NCBI GenBank assembly: GCA_902492655.1
Contig: CABUMF010000007.1
Span: 6,766-70,765 of the forward strand
Origin: an uncultured Eubacteriales bacterium
Lineage (GTDB): Bacteria; Bacillota; Clostridia; HGM11514
Direction: 5' to 3'
DNA length: 64,000 nucleotides
The notes beneath the pieces were generated by a model that ran no database searches, was not told where the DNA came from, and saw nothing but the letters and a program-made list of their open reading frames with translations. Within the stretch, counting starts at the first letter, position 1. Each line of letters starts with the position of its first letter. Both the position numbers and the translations under genes were made by a program. Shown piece by piece: positions 18,601 to 26,296 of this stretch.

Positions 18601-21396
18601 GCCGTTGTTAACGCCTCTGTACTTCCAGGTAAAGGAGTAGCTCTTGCCGTTTATGTATTCTACTTTGTCCGAAATATTGAATCTGTACTGCCAAACCTCG
18701 GAGCCGGGGCGTTTGTCTGCGCCGGCAACCGTTGCGGCATCGGAGCCCGATATGTTTTTAAGGGTATAGTAGTGATTATCGCCTTCTGTTTCAATGCCTG
18801 TACCGCCCGAAACATTGGCTGCTCCGTCCTCGAAGTCCTCGGAGTAAACAATAACCGTGCCTTCCGTACCTGCCTCGCGGAAAGCAACCTCAATCAATGC
18901 ATCGGCGGTAACGGCAAATACAACTGTGCCGCCGTCAGCGGAAATATCCGCTATCTTACCGTCAATCTTGAGGTAATCCACCTTGTAGCCGGAGTCGGGA
19001 GTAACCGTAATTGATACATCCGAGCCGTTTACAACCGAAGTTGCAGCTCCGTCGTCGGAAATTACCTTTCCGTTTACGGAAAGCTTACCGCCCACGCCTA
19101 CATTGGCGGTTACGGTACGCATCTGAGCAGTCTTGGTTGAAACCTTGATTGTCGAAGCGTCCGTAAATTTATATTTTGTTTCAAAAGATGATGCATTTTC
19201 GGTAATTTCCTGTACCGCACCGTCAATTTCAACAGAATTCAAAACATAGCCTTCCTTGGCGGTGATAGCAATACCCGACTCAAAGTTCATCGGAACCGCA
19301 ATGCTTCCGCCGTTGGTGGCAGTCTTTTTGTTAACGGAAACGGTTGCACCGTCGTCAACTGTAACGGTAACATTCTTTGTTTCCGCAAGAGTTGTAACCG
19401 AAAGATTGTCAAAGCAGATTTTGAGGTCTTTCTCTTTAAGGAGAGTACCCAAAGCCGTAACTGCGGCATCTCTGTTAACTGTTCCGTCGGTTGTGTTTGC
19501 ATCTATAGCCTGCTTTGTAAGCTGATAGAGAATAGAGCTTGCATCCGTGCCGTTATTGAAGCCCTTGAACTCAAATTCGTTGTTAGAAAGACCTATTTCT
19601 GTCAAAGGCTCACCGTCAACACGCTTTGTAAATGCGCTGATAGCAGTAAATGCAGGAGCGGCAACGCTTCTCCAGCCGTCCTCACCGAGGGAGCCTGCAT
19701 TACTGTTGTAGAACTGAGTATAGTTAGCGGTGTCATTGGGAACCCAAGAGTACCAGCCGTTCTTATCCCATTCGTTAACACTGCCGCCTGTGAAGTTAAA
19801 GAAAGTCTGAGCCGGCGAAACATTGGTTAACGAAGTGCCGTTTTGGGTGTACTTATAGCTGTAAGAAACAGTATAAGCTCTACCGATGTCAAACTTATAT
19901 CCGGGATTTTTAATGCGGAATCTCGGATAAATGTCTTTGACGTTGCCCTTTGCGATATAAAGATCAACCAAAGCTTCGGGCTTGAAATTCTTTATTACAA
20001 GATAAACATTGCCGGTTGAATCAGCTTCAACAGCACCGTCATATCTAACAGAATCATGTATTTCCCAACCGCCGCTTAAAGCGCCGGGAGTAAAGTCTTG
20101 GAAATCCTCACCGTAGATTTCAACTTCCTTTTCGCCTGCCTTAACTCCGATTTTAATATTAGCACCTCCTGCGATTTCGGAGGGAGCGATAGTAGCTTTG
20201 AAAACATCGCCGTCCTGAACGACTTTAACATCCTTATCGTTGTATGTAACGGAAGGAACGCCGTCAGTTGAAATTTCTAATGTAAGACCGAAGTAATCGT
20301 TAGCGGTAAACGTACTGCCGCTTGGCACAATGTTAGATTCCTCGCAGCCAGAGCCCGTGTTTGTTATAGCACGAACTGTAGCGTCACCCTCAACATTAAC
20401 AGTTTGATTGTAATATGTTGTTTCAGCCGAAATTCTAACGTTATCTATACCGAATCCGAAGTTTGCATCTTCCAAAGCCTTTGCAAAAGCTGCGGATCTC
20501 TTTGCTGATTTAAGAGCGGAGCAGTCCTCTCCGAGGCTCCATTCTTTGCAAAGCTGCTCGGCTGTAAATTCACCACCGTTAGCAACCAATCCTTCCTCGT
20601 CGCCGTAGAGGTCACCAGACTCGATAGTGAAGGTGTGACCTGTAAGAGGAACACCAGCTGAAGCTTCAAAGCCGCCACCCACATAAGCCTTGTTGTCCTT
20701 TAAGAGCTTAAGGAGGGTATCTGAAATACCAACCTCAAAGAAAAGGTTACCGATAGAGCCAACCGTTCCGTCGGGAGCGGGAGTAAGGTCTGTAGCGGAA
20801 GTGGTCAGAAGATAGTTAAAGGGTTTTCCCGTATATCTTCTCCAACCGCTTGAAAGATCCTCCTGTGTCTGAACAGCCTTATCGCCCGTGTTATTTTCCC
20901 CTGTGTAAGCATTAAGGGATAAATAATACTGGTTGATAGCGTTCCACTTGTCACTTCTCCAACCGAGAATCTTGTTTGCGGTTGCCATACCTTCGATGCC
21001 CGAAGTACCTGCTCCCAAAGCGGAAACCGTACTTCCGGAAACCTTAGCAAGGTCCCAAGAAAGTGCGTATTTCTTTCCTGAGATGTAGGGTATGTTTTTA
21101 CCGACCCTAAGCCTGTAGCCAAGCTCAACACCCGGTCTTTTGTCGACTGATGTAGACTTAGGTGCCGAAGCAAGCTCGTCGGGGTCTATTGACACGGCAC
21201 CGTACTTATTTCCGGTACCGTCATCGAGGACGCTGTTAATCTTGCCGGCATCCGAAGCCTGCAAAGTACCGTCCTCAAAGTCTCGTAAAAAGACTGTGAT
21301 TGTACCGGGCGTGCCGCCTTCTGCCAAGACAGAAAATGCCGTAAGACACGACATAACCATGAGCATAGCCAGTACAAGGGTTACTACTCTCTTCAT
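12667..21396 (-). CDS. Giant SLH-anchored surface protein with beta-helix polysaccharide-active domain
   Basis: 2,909 residues, starting MKRVVTLVLAMLMVMSCLTAFS (signal peptide). Approximate order: three related beta-rich modules opening TITVFLRDFEDG (~30), VEIYGEDFQDFTPG (~425) and VIVYSEDFEDG (~845), with InlB/bacterial-repeat segments at ~670-830; an Ig-like segment (~1220); a right-handed parallel beta-helix from FFVAPNGNDSTGDGS (~1315) to ~2060, with Asn-rich turns, resembling GH141- or pectate-lyase-like enzymes; another Ig-like segment (SYSDPDGD); two FIVAR-like helical modules (~2175, ~2440) flanking a LamG-like sandwich (~2250-2430); a Gly/Ser linker (~2695); and three SLH repeats (~2735-2909: DMVNHWAKAEV, DVNGEWFAPYV, DIAKWAKAAV). 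SLH repeats anchor proteins to pyruvylated secondary wall polymer. Catalytic specificity cannot be assigned from motifs. It was probably acquired or expanded by module duplication. Confidence 0.82.
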   Translation of the reverse strand: MKRVVTLVLAMLMVMSCLTAFSVLAEGGTPGTITVFLRDFEDGTLQASDAGKINSVLDDGTGNKYGAVSIDPDELASAPKSTSVDKRPGVELGYRLRVGKNIPYISGKKYALSWDLAKVSGSTVSALGAGTSGIEGMATANKILGWRSDKWNAINQYYLSLNAYTGENNTGDKAVQTQEDLSSGWRRYTGKPFNYLLTTSATDLTPAPDGTVGSIGNLFFEVGISDTLLKLLKDNKAYVGGGFEASAGVPLTGHTFTIESGDLYGDEEGLVANGGEFTAEQLCKEWSLGEDCSALKSAKRSAAFAKALEDANFGFGIDNVRISAETTYYNQTVNVEGDATVRAITNTGSGCEESNIVPSGSTFTANDYFGLTLEISTDGVPSVTYNDKDVKVVQDGDVFKATIAPSEIAGGANIKIGVKAGEKEVEIYGEDFQDFTPGALSGGWEIHDSVRYDGAVEADSTGNVYLVIKNFKPEALVDLYIAKGNVKDIYPRFRIKNPGYKFDIGRAYTVSYSYKYTQNGTSLTNVSPAQTFFNFTGGSVNEWDKNGWYSWVPNDTANYTQFYNSNAGSLGEDGWRSVAAPAFTAISAFTKRVDGEPLTEIGLSNNEFEFKGFNNGTDASSILYQLTKQAIDANTTDGTVNRDAAVTALGTLLKEKDLKICFDNLSVTTLAETKNVTVTVDDGATVSVNKKTATNGGSIAVPMNFESGIAITAKEGYVLNSVEIDGAVQEITENASSFETKYKFTDASTIKVSTKTAQMRTVTANVGVGGKLSVNGKVISDDGAATSVVNGSDVSITVTPDSGYKVDYLKIDGKIADISADGGTVVFAVTADALIEVAFREAGTEGTVIVYSEDFEDGAANVSGGTGIETEGDNHYYTLKNISGSDAATVAGADKRPGSEVWQYRFNISDKVEYINGKSYSFTWKYRGVNNGDYFSIVKGSSGFNAMSGGYLKTYNGSTPVKTSQWYGQHNTQEGSSTIKSVSAYDSATGWQTVGYSGISYGLWDGESDIPSATINGLFMQSNFYNAITKLLVENKAYMGEGLKNADSYKFTITDSDLYGDEEGLKENGGKFTRAELCKEWNFGMDCSPLKSAKREAAINKAFEDAGLELQMDDVEMKADAAFYNIPVKINGNAEVTFTTNTYTNETVKLTANGTVSANDYYGLKASIKLTGDANDSVKSITFGGEEINLEDPSVLEFTIPANKIAAKELVIDIETITDATPVVSNVKVTGNKEIGSTLTVSYDYSCKDADDSTIKWQVLNGEVWEDIEGATGKTYVTKASDNAKNIRAVVTAKSVAGNIWKNVPSTPFFVGELAFFVAPNGNDSTGDGSMGKPFATITPAKEKIKAMIAAQALPAGEVTVYFREGRYPITSAITFTASDSGNENTTIVYKAYNNEEVDFVGSQKISANKISKVTEDDKDKYGNKILDRIIDDQARANLYKIDLSEYKGVIPSIPEYGWNSNGSPIFTNSWRAMDLIVNNERLIDARWPNDEPDTAMINSERVVCADKTQPSKVGYPDPENRTALWNTQAVVDDGMVDLHVAYHWYSNIYKIGSIDATDKSFMTKYGTSYQTAGGLPLYFFNILEEIDMPGESFIDRERKIAYFYPTNPIDGTEDVELSTYTGSMISMNGASYITFDGINFRNSRERFINVNNGNHITFRDSVMAHGGSNAASLSGYNITVDKCHVYDTGYGGISIGGGDRKTLTQSNNVVSNSIFSDNARTKTSYSPAVAMNGVGVLVSHNIIYNNQHEAISFGGNDHVMEYNEIYNSVKEHGDMGAIYWGRDPSVLGIVIRNNYFHDNGNLYNGGWNQSIFGDDGNFGADIYNNIFYRATLTEDRGGSTSSYPIKTNGGQYYNVHNNIFVDNPCSNYFQSWVGTNFDSPTQGQYITYNYDCKPSGSAGNWTFNVNGSQWNKIKNYCENEAWIEHYKGTIWEPFFSNFSSEKAEKMFAFANAKDYDGMVKYVKTFAPSQSNTFDNNVNIKNLKNRPEGISRTGNEVVSNNYASSTDVVNGKSIFKDYGKDFSLTEEGLAEVRKSATGFENIDTSTIGVGYDDYCTGYAPKAADAKIIGNPAVGGILKASYSYSDPDGDPEGHSVFVWYEAESEKGPYTRILGKGDNEILLSELQAGKFVKYTMIPYDKDNRYGKMIESAPIQISAGSSAVDKSELSELLETADALIKSAVVGEGDGMYPAEALAKFKTEFNSAADVFANNNVYQYEVNNAVRALKNAIDAFKLAQISTLEYLNIKDMLADKDGWTYAQGGAAVFENGTLTIPAQTKVLYTDELYLNKIFTFRMRFELTDDSGVTKIPGDEAHILQAATYVRSNGYNGQIWANGNSGFLMWFHNDTYEAQEWKPEQTTPFYSADNTFFTEFGKDYEIAFGAVDTTEGVRLLIYVDGVLVYDETYGTALLGKVGALGFANHTQEASNINVVISPAVVDYEGLNTAIAGAEAFLKLAKIGSDYGQYPADKIEALNKAVSDGKEVAADELTTQIAVDRQTLVINQALAAAKESANSSADVTGDTIYKINYDIRNAEFVVSNNAKLTLQMENGKPLPRIKARVDTPKGPATMDVPEAAEFTGNELFSYFTPPHFLESPSGALPSNAITVEGVYSTGDEFITSDALVRFSFPGAKGKRIYYKDETGKYVEIKTKAEEDSAASAQAAIGEGLGAAKLNVGDDLVIWSNFITEFVIFQVSVNNSNEESQGPGGAIGGVAVNGGGAGTGSNGFFSGSTTSPNADNPFIDMVNHWAKAEVVAMNKAGIVSGVSDNLFEPDRNITRAEFAAIIARALKLPDKEASFKDVNGEWFAPYVGACADAGIITGFDGYFRPNDNITRQEMAVIIVNAYSYLGKAGANGGIEAFSDKADIAKWAKAAVDTASSVGLISGMGDGTFAPNANATRAQAASLIYRLVK

Positions 21397-21441
21397 TTCA
21401 TTACCTCTTTCCTTAATTATTTTACCTTAAACGGCAAGCGG

Positions 21442-21455
21442 ATGACTTAAGTCAT
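21442..21455. promoter_or_regulatory. 14-bp palindrome in the 5' UTR of the SLH protein gene
   Basis: ATGACTTAAGTCAT is a perfect palindrome between the promoter and the ribosome binding site. It could be an operator; no regulator is assigned. Confidence 0.35.
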
Positions 21456-21467
21456 TCACTTAAATTC

Positions 21468-21496
21468 ATTATATCATATAAAATAACTTTTAGCAA
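21468..21496 (-). promoter_or_regulatory. Promoter of the SLH protein gene
   Basis: TTGCTA (21491-21496), 17-bp spacer, TATAAT (21468-21473) on the minus strand. Confidence 0.65.
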
Positions 21497-21653
21497 GGAC
21501 AAAGCGGTTCGCATATTGCACAAATTCCGTTACACGTTTTTGTTGATTATAACCAAACAATGAAACAAAAAAGTACCTCTTTTGAAAAAAAGCTTCCTAT
21601 TATATATATTAAAAAAACCCCTTGTTTTATTTTCAAGGAGGAAAAGCAAAAAG

Positions 21654-21680
21654 AAAGCGAGAGCAGTCGCTCTCGCTTCC
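21654..21680 (-). terminator. Terminator of gene 21694-23346
   Basis: AAGCGAGAGC / GCTCTCGCTT hairpin followed on the minus strand by TTTCTTTTT, just after the stop. Confidence 0.8.
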
Positions 21681-21693
21681 CAAATTCAAAGTA

Positions 21694-23346
21694 TTAATTT
21701 GCATTCATGTAAGGAGTAAATGTATAAGTGCCGTCAGCTGTGATAGCATCACCGAACACTCTTATTGCAAATGAACCGTCTGCCGCAATGCTAACCGCAG
21801 GAAGTTCAAGAGAATTTGTACCGTCCGAAAGAACAATGCCGGCACCTGCAACATCCAAAGTGCTGTAGTTGTCAATCTTTGCATACTGGATATAGTTTAC
21901 CTGGTTGTAAACCGTTTCGCCGATTGTAAAGCTGTCAGCCTTTTGGTTTGCACCCTTAACGAGTGCGGGAATTTTTGGCGGAATTACCTCAAATTCAACA
22001 TTGAGAACCGCGTCAGAGGTAGGAGAAATTGTAATCTGGCTGGCAGCTTCACGGTCGGCAGGAGTGATGTCCTCGTTATTATAGGTAACGGAAGCTATCT
22101 GGTAACCGCTGTCGGGAACAATATCAAGCTTAACAGCTGTTCCGGATACAACGGGAAGGCTTTCGTTGTTTGCAAATGTATAGGGTTTAGCGGAATTTTC
22201 CACATCCCCTGCCTTAACGGAACCGTTTGCTCCAACCTTAACGATTGTGTCAACTGTGTTTGATTCAAGCTTCTGAATTTTCATATCAGTAAAATTAACC
22301 AGGAAATCGTCAGCTGTATTACCGAGTCTGAGCTGAAGATTTGTGGTTGAGTAGTCTGCCGTTGCGCTAAGATCCGAGGGAGCAAAATCAATATCGAAAT
22401 GAGTTCTTGTCTTTGTAGTAGCGAAACTATATTGTTTGTAATTGCTTGCATCTCCGTTGAAGAACATCAAATAGTTCGTTGCACTGCTTGCAGAAGCTGA
22501 CGAATCAATCCAAGCGTCAAAGGAAAGTCTGTACTTGCCTGTTGCCTCAAATGTATATGCCTGATTAAGCTTTATTGAAGGATTTTTATAGTTTAACTTA
22601 AAGATTTTATCTCCGTCTGTATCGGTTAATTCTTCAAACGAAGGGCATACACCTTCTGTAGCATTAAAATGGAAGTCGTCTGCGCTGTCTCTTGAAATAT
22701 AGGTATAATTCTTTGTTACATAGTCGCTTCCCTCGCTCTTGTTTGTAACGAGCTTCAAATCCTTAATGTAAGCTGTGATGTTTTGGGGCATACTCATGTG
22801 GAAACGAATCATACCGTAATAAGTCTTTTTTGGGGATGTGAAGTAAGACTGAGTTGTTAAAGGAGTCTGGAAATCAAGCTTGTAAGTCCATTCGGTGTAG
22901 CCTTCAGCATCGGTTTCACCCTTAACAACGGAATCTCTCGAAATAGGGAAGTAATTACCGCCCCAAAGCTTCGAGCCTGATGTATAACTGGGATCATCGG
23001 TGTTAATACCGTAAGCTCCGATACCACCGTAACCGTCCATCGCAACACCCTTAATCTTGTATTTAAGAGTATATGTAGCTGTTTCGTCAGCTTCCACCGG
23101 AAGTATGTACCAGTTTACCTGCAATCTTCCGTTTCCTTCATACTTGCACGCATTTTCCGTTGCGTCCCAGGAAACGGATGCACCTTGACCACCCCAACCG
23201 TATGTGCTAACATCGGCTGCGGACGAAAGTGAAAGAATAGTTCTTTCGTAATTTTGAGTTTCTGCGGCAAAAGCAACAACACTGATGCATGAAAGAATCA
23301 TACAAAGCGTCAAAGCAAGTGCCAAAAGTTTGGATAATTTTTTCAT
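21694..23346 (-). CDS. Secreted tandem carbohydrate-binding-like protein (paralogue A)
   Basis: About 550 residues. ATG at 23346 (MKKLSKLLALAL) is preferred over a TTG 21 bases upstream because AAAGGTGG is correctly placed. A signal peptide (to VVAFAAE) precedes two beta-sandwich modules of CBM4/9/22 style, residues ~35-200 and ~205-370 (YTLKYKIKGV, YRLSFDAWID; each framed by WDATENA- or DSADDFHF-type openings). A bacterial-repeat-like segment with PDSGYQIASVTYNNEDI follows. The protein ends in the same ~85-residue domain as genes 9860 and 24496 (IQYAKIDNYS, LSDGTNSLELP, FAIRVFGDAITADGTYTFTPYM). No catalytic motif and no anchor. It is close in layout and sequence to 24496-26145; an AraC gene lies between them. 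Probably binds polysaccharide. Confidence 0.72.
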   Translation of the reverse strand: MKKLSKLLALALTLCMILSCISVVAFAAETQNYERTILSLSSAADVSTYGWGGQGASVSWDATENACKYEGNGRLQVNWYILPVEADETATYTLKYKIKGVAMDGYGGIGAYGINTDDPSYTSGSKLWGGNYFPISRDSVVKGETDAEGYTEWTYKLDFQTPLTTQSYFTSPKKTYYGMIRFHMSMPQNITAYIKDLKLVTNKSEGSDYVTKNYTYISRDSADDFHFNATEGVCPSFEELTDTDGDKIFKLNYKNPSIKLNQAYTFEATGKYRLSFDAWIDSSASASSATNYLMFFNGDASNYKQYSFATTKTRTHFDIDFAPSDLSATADYSTTNLQLRLGNTADDFLVNFTDMKIQKLESNTVDTIVKVGANGSVKAGDVENSAKPYTFANNESLPVVSGTAVKLDIVPDSGYQIASVTYNNEDITPADREAASQITISPTSDAVLNVEFEVIPPKIPALVKGANQKADSFTIGETVYNQVNYIQYAKIDNYSTLDVAGAGIVLSDGTNSLELPAVSIAADGSFAIRVFGDAITADGTYTFTPYMNAN

Positions 23347-23426
23347 TTTGATAGTGCCACCTTTCAAAATAATTTTTATATTTTAATTATAGCACGAAAA
23401 ATATTGAAGATAATAGAAAAAAAGTA

Positions 23427-23456
23427 TTGCAAAATATCAAAATAGTATGGTATAAT
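23427..23456 (+). promoter_or_regulatory. Promoter of the AraC regulator at 23517
   Basis: TTGCAA (23427-23432) and TATAAT (23451-23456) with an 18-bp spacer; a second TATAAT lies at 23485-23490. A minus-strand TATAAT for the divergent gene is at 23386-23391, so the 170-bp region is a shared divergent control region. Confidence 0.55.
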
Positions 23457-23516
23457 ATAAAAAAAAGAAATTTTTTTCTTGCGCTATAATAAAAACTGTT
23501 AAAACAGGTGATAAAA

Positions 23517-24377
23517 ATGGAATATCTTACAGCCGAAAACATTGATTTTTCATTATTGGCAGCCGGAAAATACTCCACCGAGGGAAAGGTGAAAGATAAG
23601 GGTGCGGTGTCGAACAAGAAGCTTATGGAGCTTTTCAGATTAAGCTGGAATTATTATGTAATAGATCTGATAACCGAAGGCAAGGCGATTATAACGACAA
23701 ACGGTGTTAAAAGGGAATATAAGCCGGGGGAAATAAACCTAAGAAAGCCGGGGGAAATAACCCAGCAGGACCCTTATTGCGTTTACTCATGCGTATATGC
23801 GCATATACAGATAAAAAAGGCAGGTGTGTCAGGCGACAGCAAAACGGGATACTCCTGCATATTGGATTCCCTTCCCGAGAAGCCGAGCTCCAAGAATTTT
23901 GATCATCTTGTAAACCTTTGCATGAATCTTCAGAGATATACCTCGGCAACGGGAGAATGTGCGGAGTATTTCAAAAAGCAGTTGGCGCTCAGGATAATTG
24001 CCGAGCTTTGCGAGGCGTATGCCGTCGACGGGCTTCCCAACAGCAAGAAGTACAACACCAGGATAAACCGAGCATTGGATTATATAGAAAACCAAATTTA
24101 TTTTGAAAAAATAAGCATAGACGAATTGGCAGAAATTTCGGGGCTCAGCACAAAGTATTTCCAAAGAGCGTTCAAGGAAGCAACCGGCGCAACCCCGGCA
24201 AAATATATGCTTAACAGAAAAATGGAGCTTTCAATGGAGTATGTTGTGGGGAACAGCTACACCATTACCGAAATTGCGGATATTTTCGGCTTTCAGAATG
24301 TATCGTACTTTATACGGAAGTTTAAGGAATACTACGGAATAACGCCGGCGCAGTACAGAAACGGCCGCAAAGAATAA
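23517..24377 (+). CDS. AraC-family transcriptional regulator
   Basis: About 286 residues; ATG 23517 follows AGGTG at normal spacing. The N-terminal ~170 residues are a cupin-like sensor (WNYYVIDLITEGKAIITTNG, YKPGEINLRKPGEI). The C-terminal ~100 residues carry two helix-turn-helix motifs (ISIDELAEISGLSTKYFQRAFKEATG; ITEIADIFGFQNVSYFIRKFKEYYGITPAQYR). It is divergent from the secreted protein gene at 21694 and convergent with its paralogue at 24496. A role in switching on these secreted binding proteins in response to a sugar is inferred from position. Confidence 0.88.
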   Translation: MEYLTAENIDFSLLAAGKYSTEGKVKDKGAVSNKKLMELFRLSWNYYVIDLITEGKAIITTNGVKREYKPGEINLRKPGEITQQDPYCVYSCVYAHIQIKKAGVSGDSKTGYSCILDSLPEKPSSKNFDHLVNLCMNLQRYTSATGECAEYFKKQLALRIIAELCEAYAVDGLPNSKKYNTRINRALDYIENQIYFEKISIDELAEISGLSTKYFQRAFKEATGATPAKYMLNRKMELSMEYVVGNSYTITEIADIFGFQNVSYFIRKFKEYYGITPAQYRNGRKE

Positions 24378-24404
24378 AAGGGCTTTCAGTCCTTTTATTT
24401 TTTT
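24373..24404 (+). terminator. Terminator of the AraC gene
   Basis: AATAAAAGG / CCTTTTATT hairpin followed by TTTTT on the plus strand, overlapping the stop region. Confidence 0.8.
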
Positions 24405-24452
24405 GACTTGTTGTGCCGAATTGCAAAAAAATTCAAATCCTCCGGCAAATAA

Positions 24453-24481
24453 AGAAAGCGAAGGCAACCCTTCGCTTTCTA
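24453..24481 (-). terminator. Terminator of gene 24496-26145
   Basis: GAAAGCGAAGG / CCTTCGCTTTC hairpin followed by TTTATTT on the minus strand. Confidence 0.78.
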
Positions 24482-24495
24482 AAGCCGTTAAGCTA

Positions 24496-26145
24496 TTATT
24501 TTGTAACCATGTAAGGCGTGAATGTGTAAGTACCGTCAGCTGTGATAGCGTTACCGAATACTCTGATTGCAAATGAACCGTCTGCAGAAATGCTAACCGC
24601 AGGAAGGTCAAGAGAATTTGTACCGTCCGAAAGAGTAACGCCGGCACTTTCTACATCCAAAGCACTGTAGTTGTCAATCTTTGCATACTGGATGTAGTTT
24701 ACATTGTTGTAAACCGTTTCGCCGATTGTAAAGCTGTCAGCCTTTTGGTTTTCGCCCTTAACGAGTGCGGGAATTTTAGGCGGAATTACTTCAAACTTAA
24801 CATCGAGAACAGCGTCAGATGTAGGAGTAATTGTAATCTGGCTTGCAGCTTCGCGATTTGCAGGGGTGATGTCCTCATTGTTGTAAGTAATGGAAGCTAT
24901 CTGGTATCCGCTATTGGGAGCAACATCGAGTGTTACCGGTGTTCCGGATACAACGGGGAGGCTATCGCCGTTTGAAAGCGTATAGTCAACATATGCGGTT
25001 GACTTTTTAACAGAACCGTCGCCGCTTACCTTAACTATTGTATCCACCGTGTTAGAAGCAAACTTCTGAAGTCTTATATCCGTGATATAGTAGATGAAAT
25101 CTGCCGGATAATCATTTGCACCGATTCTGAGCTGAAAGTTAAGGGTGGAGAAAGCAGCAGCTTCGCCAAGTGTTGCGGTATCAAAAACCAAGTCAAAATG
25201 CTTTCTTGTTTTGCCGAGTGTGAAATCCACCTGTGTGTATTTTTTGGCTGCGGAATCAAACAAGATTCCTATGCTTGACTTACTTTCATATGAGCTCGGG
25301 CAGGACTCATCGAGCCAAGCGTCAAAGGAAAGTCTGTACTTTGTGTTAGCATCGAAGGTATATGCCTCAGCAAGCATAATTTTGTCTTTCATATTAAGCT
25401 TCCAAATCTTATCTCCGTCAGCGTCGGTTGATACAACGGGTTCCGTATGATAGTATGTACCGTATCTGAAAAGCGGAACTCCGTCTATCTTCCATTGATT
25501 AACAAACATATAATCGGAAGTTACATAGGCTTCTCCTTGGCTCTTGTTTGCAACGAGCTTAAGATCCTTGACATAAGCTGTATATACTTCATTATTCGGC
25601 ATGTTTACAAAGAAACGAACTACGCCGGAATAAGCCAATCTTTCTCCCGAGATTTTGTTGGATATAACCGAATCAAAGTCGAGGTCATAAGTCCATTCGG
25701 TGTAGCCGTTTTCATCGGTTGCGCCTTTTGTTTTCGTTGCCGCAACACTGGAATCCTTCCAGTAGCTGGTACCAGGGCCGAGGGATGCCGAATCATCTGA
25801 ATTAACAACGAAAACACCGACATTTGAGGGTTCAATTCCCTTAACCTTAAGTGTGAGAGTGTACTTAGCGCCCTGCACCAGTCTGAAATAGTGATAATTC
25901 GTCTGGAATCTTGTTCCGGTCGAGGCTCCGTTAGATACAAACTTGAAAGCATTTTCCGTTGCATCCCATGTACCGGTTGCAGAATTTCCCGCCCAGGTGT
26001 AATTAGTAACATCATTAGCGGAATTGAGTGTAAAAATCGTATCCTCATAGGAATCCGTTTCTGCGGCAAAAGCAACAACACTGATGCATGAAAGAATCAT
26101 ACAAAGCGTCAGAGCAAGTGCCAAAAGTTTTGTCAGTTTTTTCAT
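24496..26145 (-). CDS. Secreted tandem carbohydrate-binding-like protein (paralogue B)
   Basis: About 549 residues; ATG 26145 (MKKLTKLLALAL) with AAAGGTGG upstream. Signal peptide and layout match the protein at 21694-23346. Module 1 has TWDATENAFKFVSNG and YTLTLKVKGIEPSN; module 2 has YRLSFDAWLDESCPS. A repeat segment follows with PNSGYQIASITYNNEDITPA, and the shared C-terminal domain ends GTYTFTPYMVTK. The last ~180 residues and the signal peptide are far more alike between the two paralogues than the binding modules. That suggests the central modules have diverged for different ligands while the ends were kept or homogenised. No enzyme motif is seen. Confidence 0.72.
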   Translation of the reverse strand: MKKLTKLLALALTLCMILSCISVVAFAAETDSYEDTIFTLNSANDVTNYTWAGNSATGTWDATENAFKFVSNGASTGTRFQTNYHYFRLVQGAKYTLTLKVKGIEPSNVGVFVVNSDDSASLGPGTSYWKDSSVAATKTKGATDENGYTEWTYDLDFDSVISNKISGERLAYSGVVRFFVNMPNNEVYTAYVKDLKLVANKSQGEAYVTSDYMFVNQWKIDGVPLFRYGTYYHTEPVVSTDADGDKIWKLNMKDKIMLAEAYTFDANTKYRLSFDAWLDESCPSSYESKSSIGILFDSAAKKYTQVDFTLGKTRKHFDLVFDTATLGEAAAFSTLNFQLRIGANDYPADFIYYITDIRLQKFASNTVDTIVKVSGDGSVKKSTAYVDYTLSNGDSLPVVSGTPVTLDVAPNSGYQIASITYNNEDITPANREAASQITITPTSDAVLDVKFEVIPPKIPALVKGENQKADSFTIGETVYNNVNYIQYAKIDNYSALDVESAGVTLSDGTNSLDLPAVSISADGSFAIRVFGNAITADGTYTFTPYMVTK

Positions 26146-26188
26146 TTTGATTGTGCCACCTTTCAAAAATAATATATTTTATATTTTG

Positions 26189-26217
26189 ATTATACCATAT
26201 TATTATTTAGTTTACAA
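26189..26217 (-). promoter_or_regulatory. Promoter of gene 24496-26145
   Basis: TTGTAA (26212-26217), 17-bp spacer, TATAAT (26189-26194) on the minus strand. Confidence 0.65.
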
Positions 26218-26296
26218 GAATAATTTTACAAACAATATGCACATATATTTATTTTTTCAAGTTAAATTTTTGTGAATTTTAACAAATGAGAGAATT

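Noticed and set aside
26268..26285. Rex-like TTGTGAATTTTAACAA near the end of trkH
   Set aside because: Two bases shorter than the Rex site, not symmetrical, and not in a promoter position.
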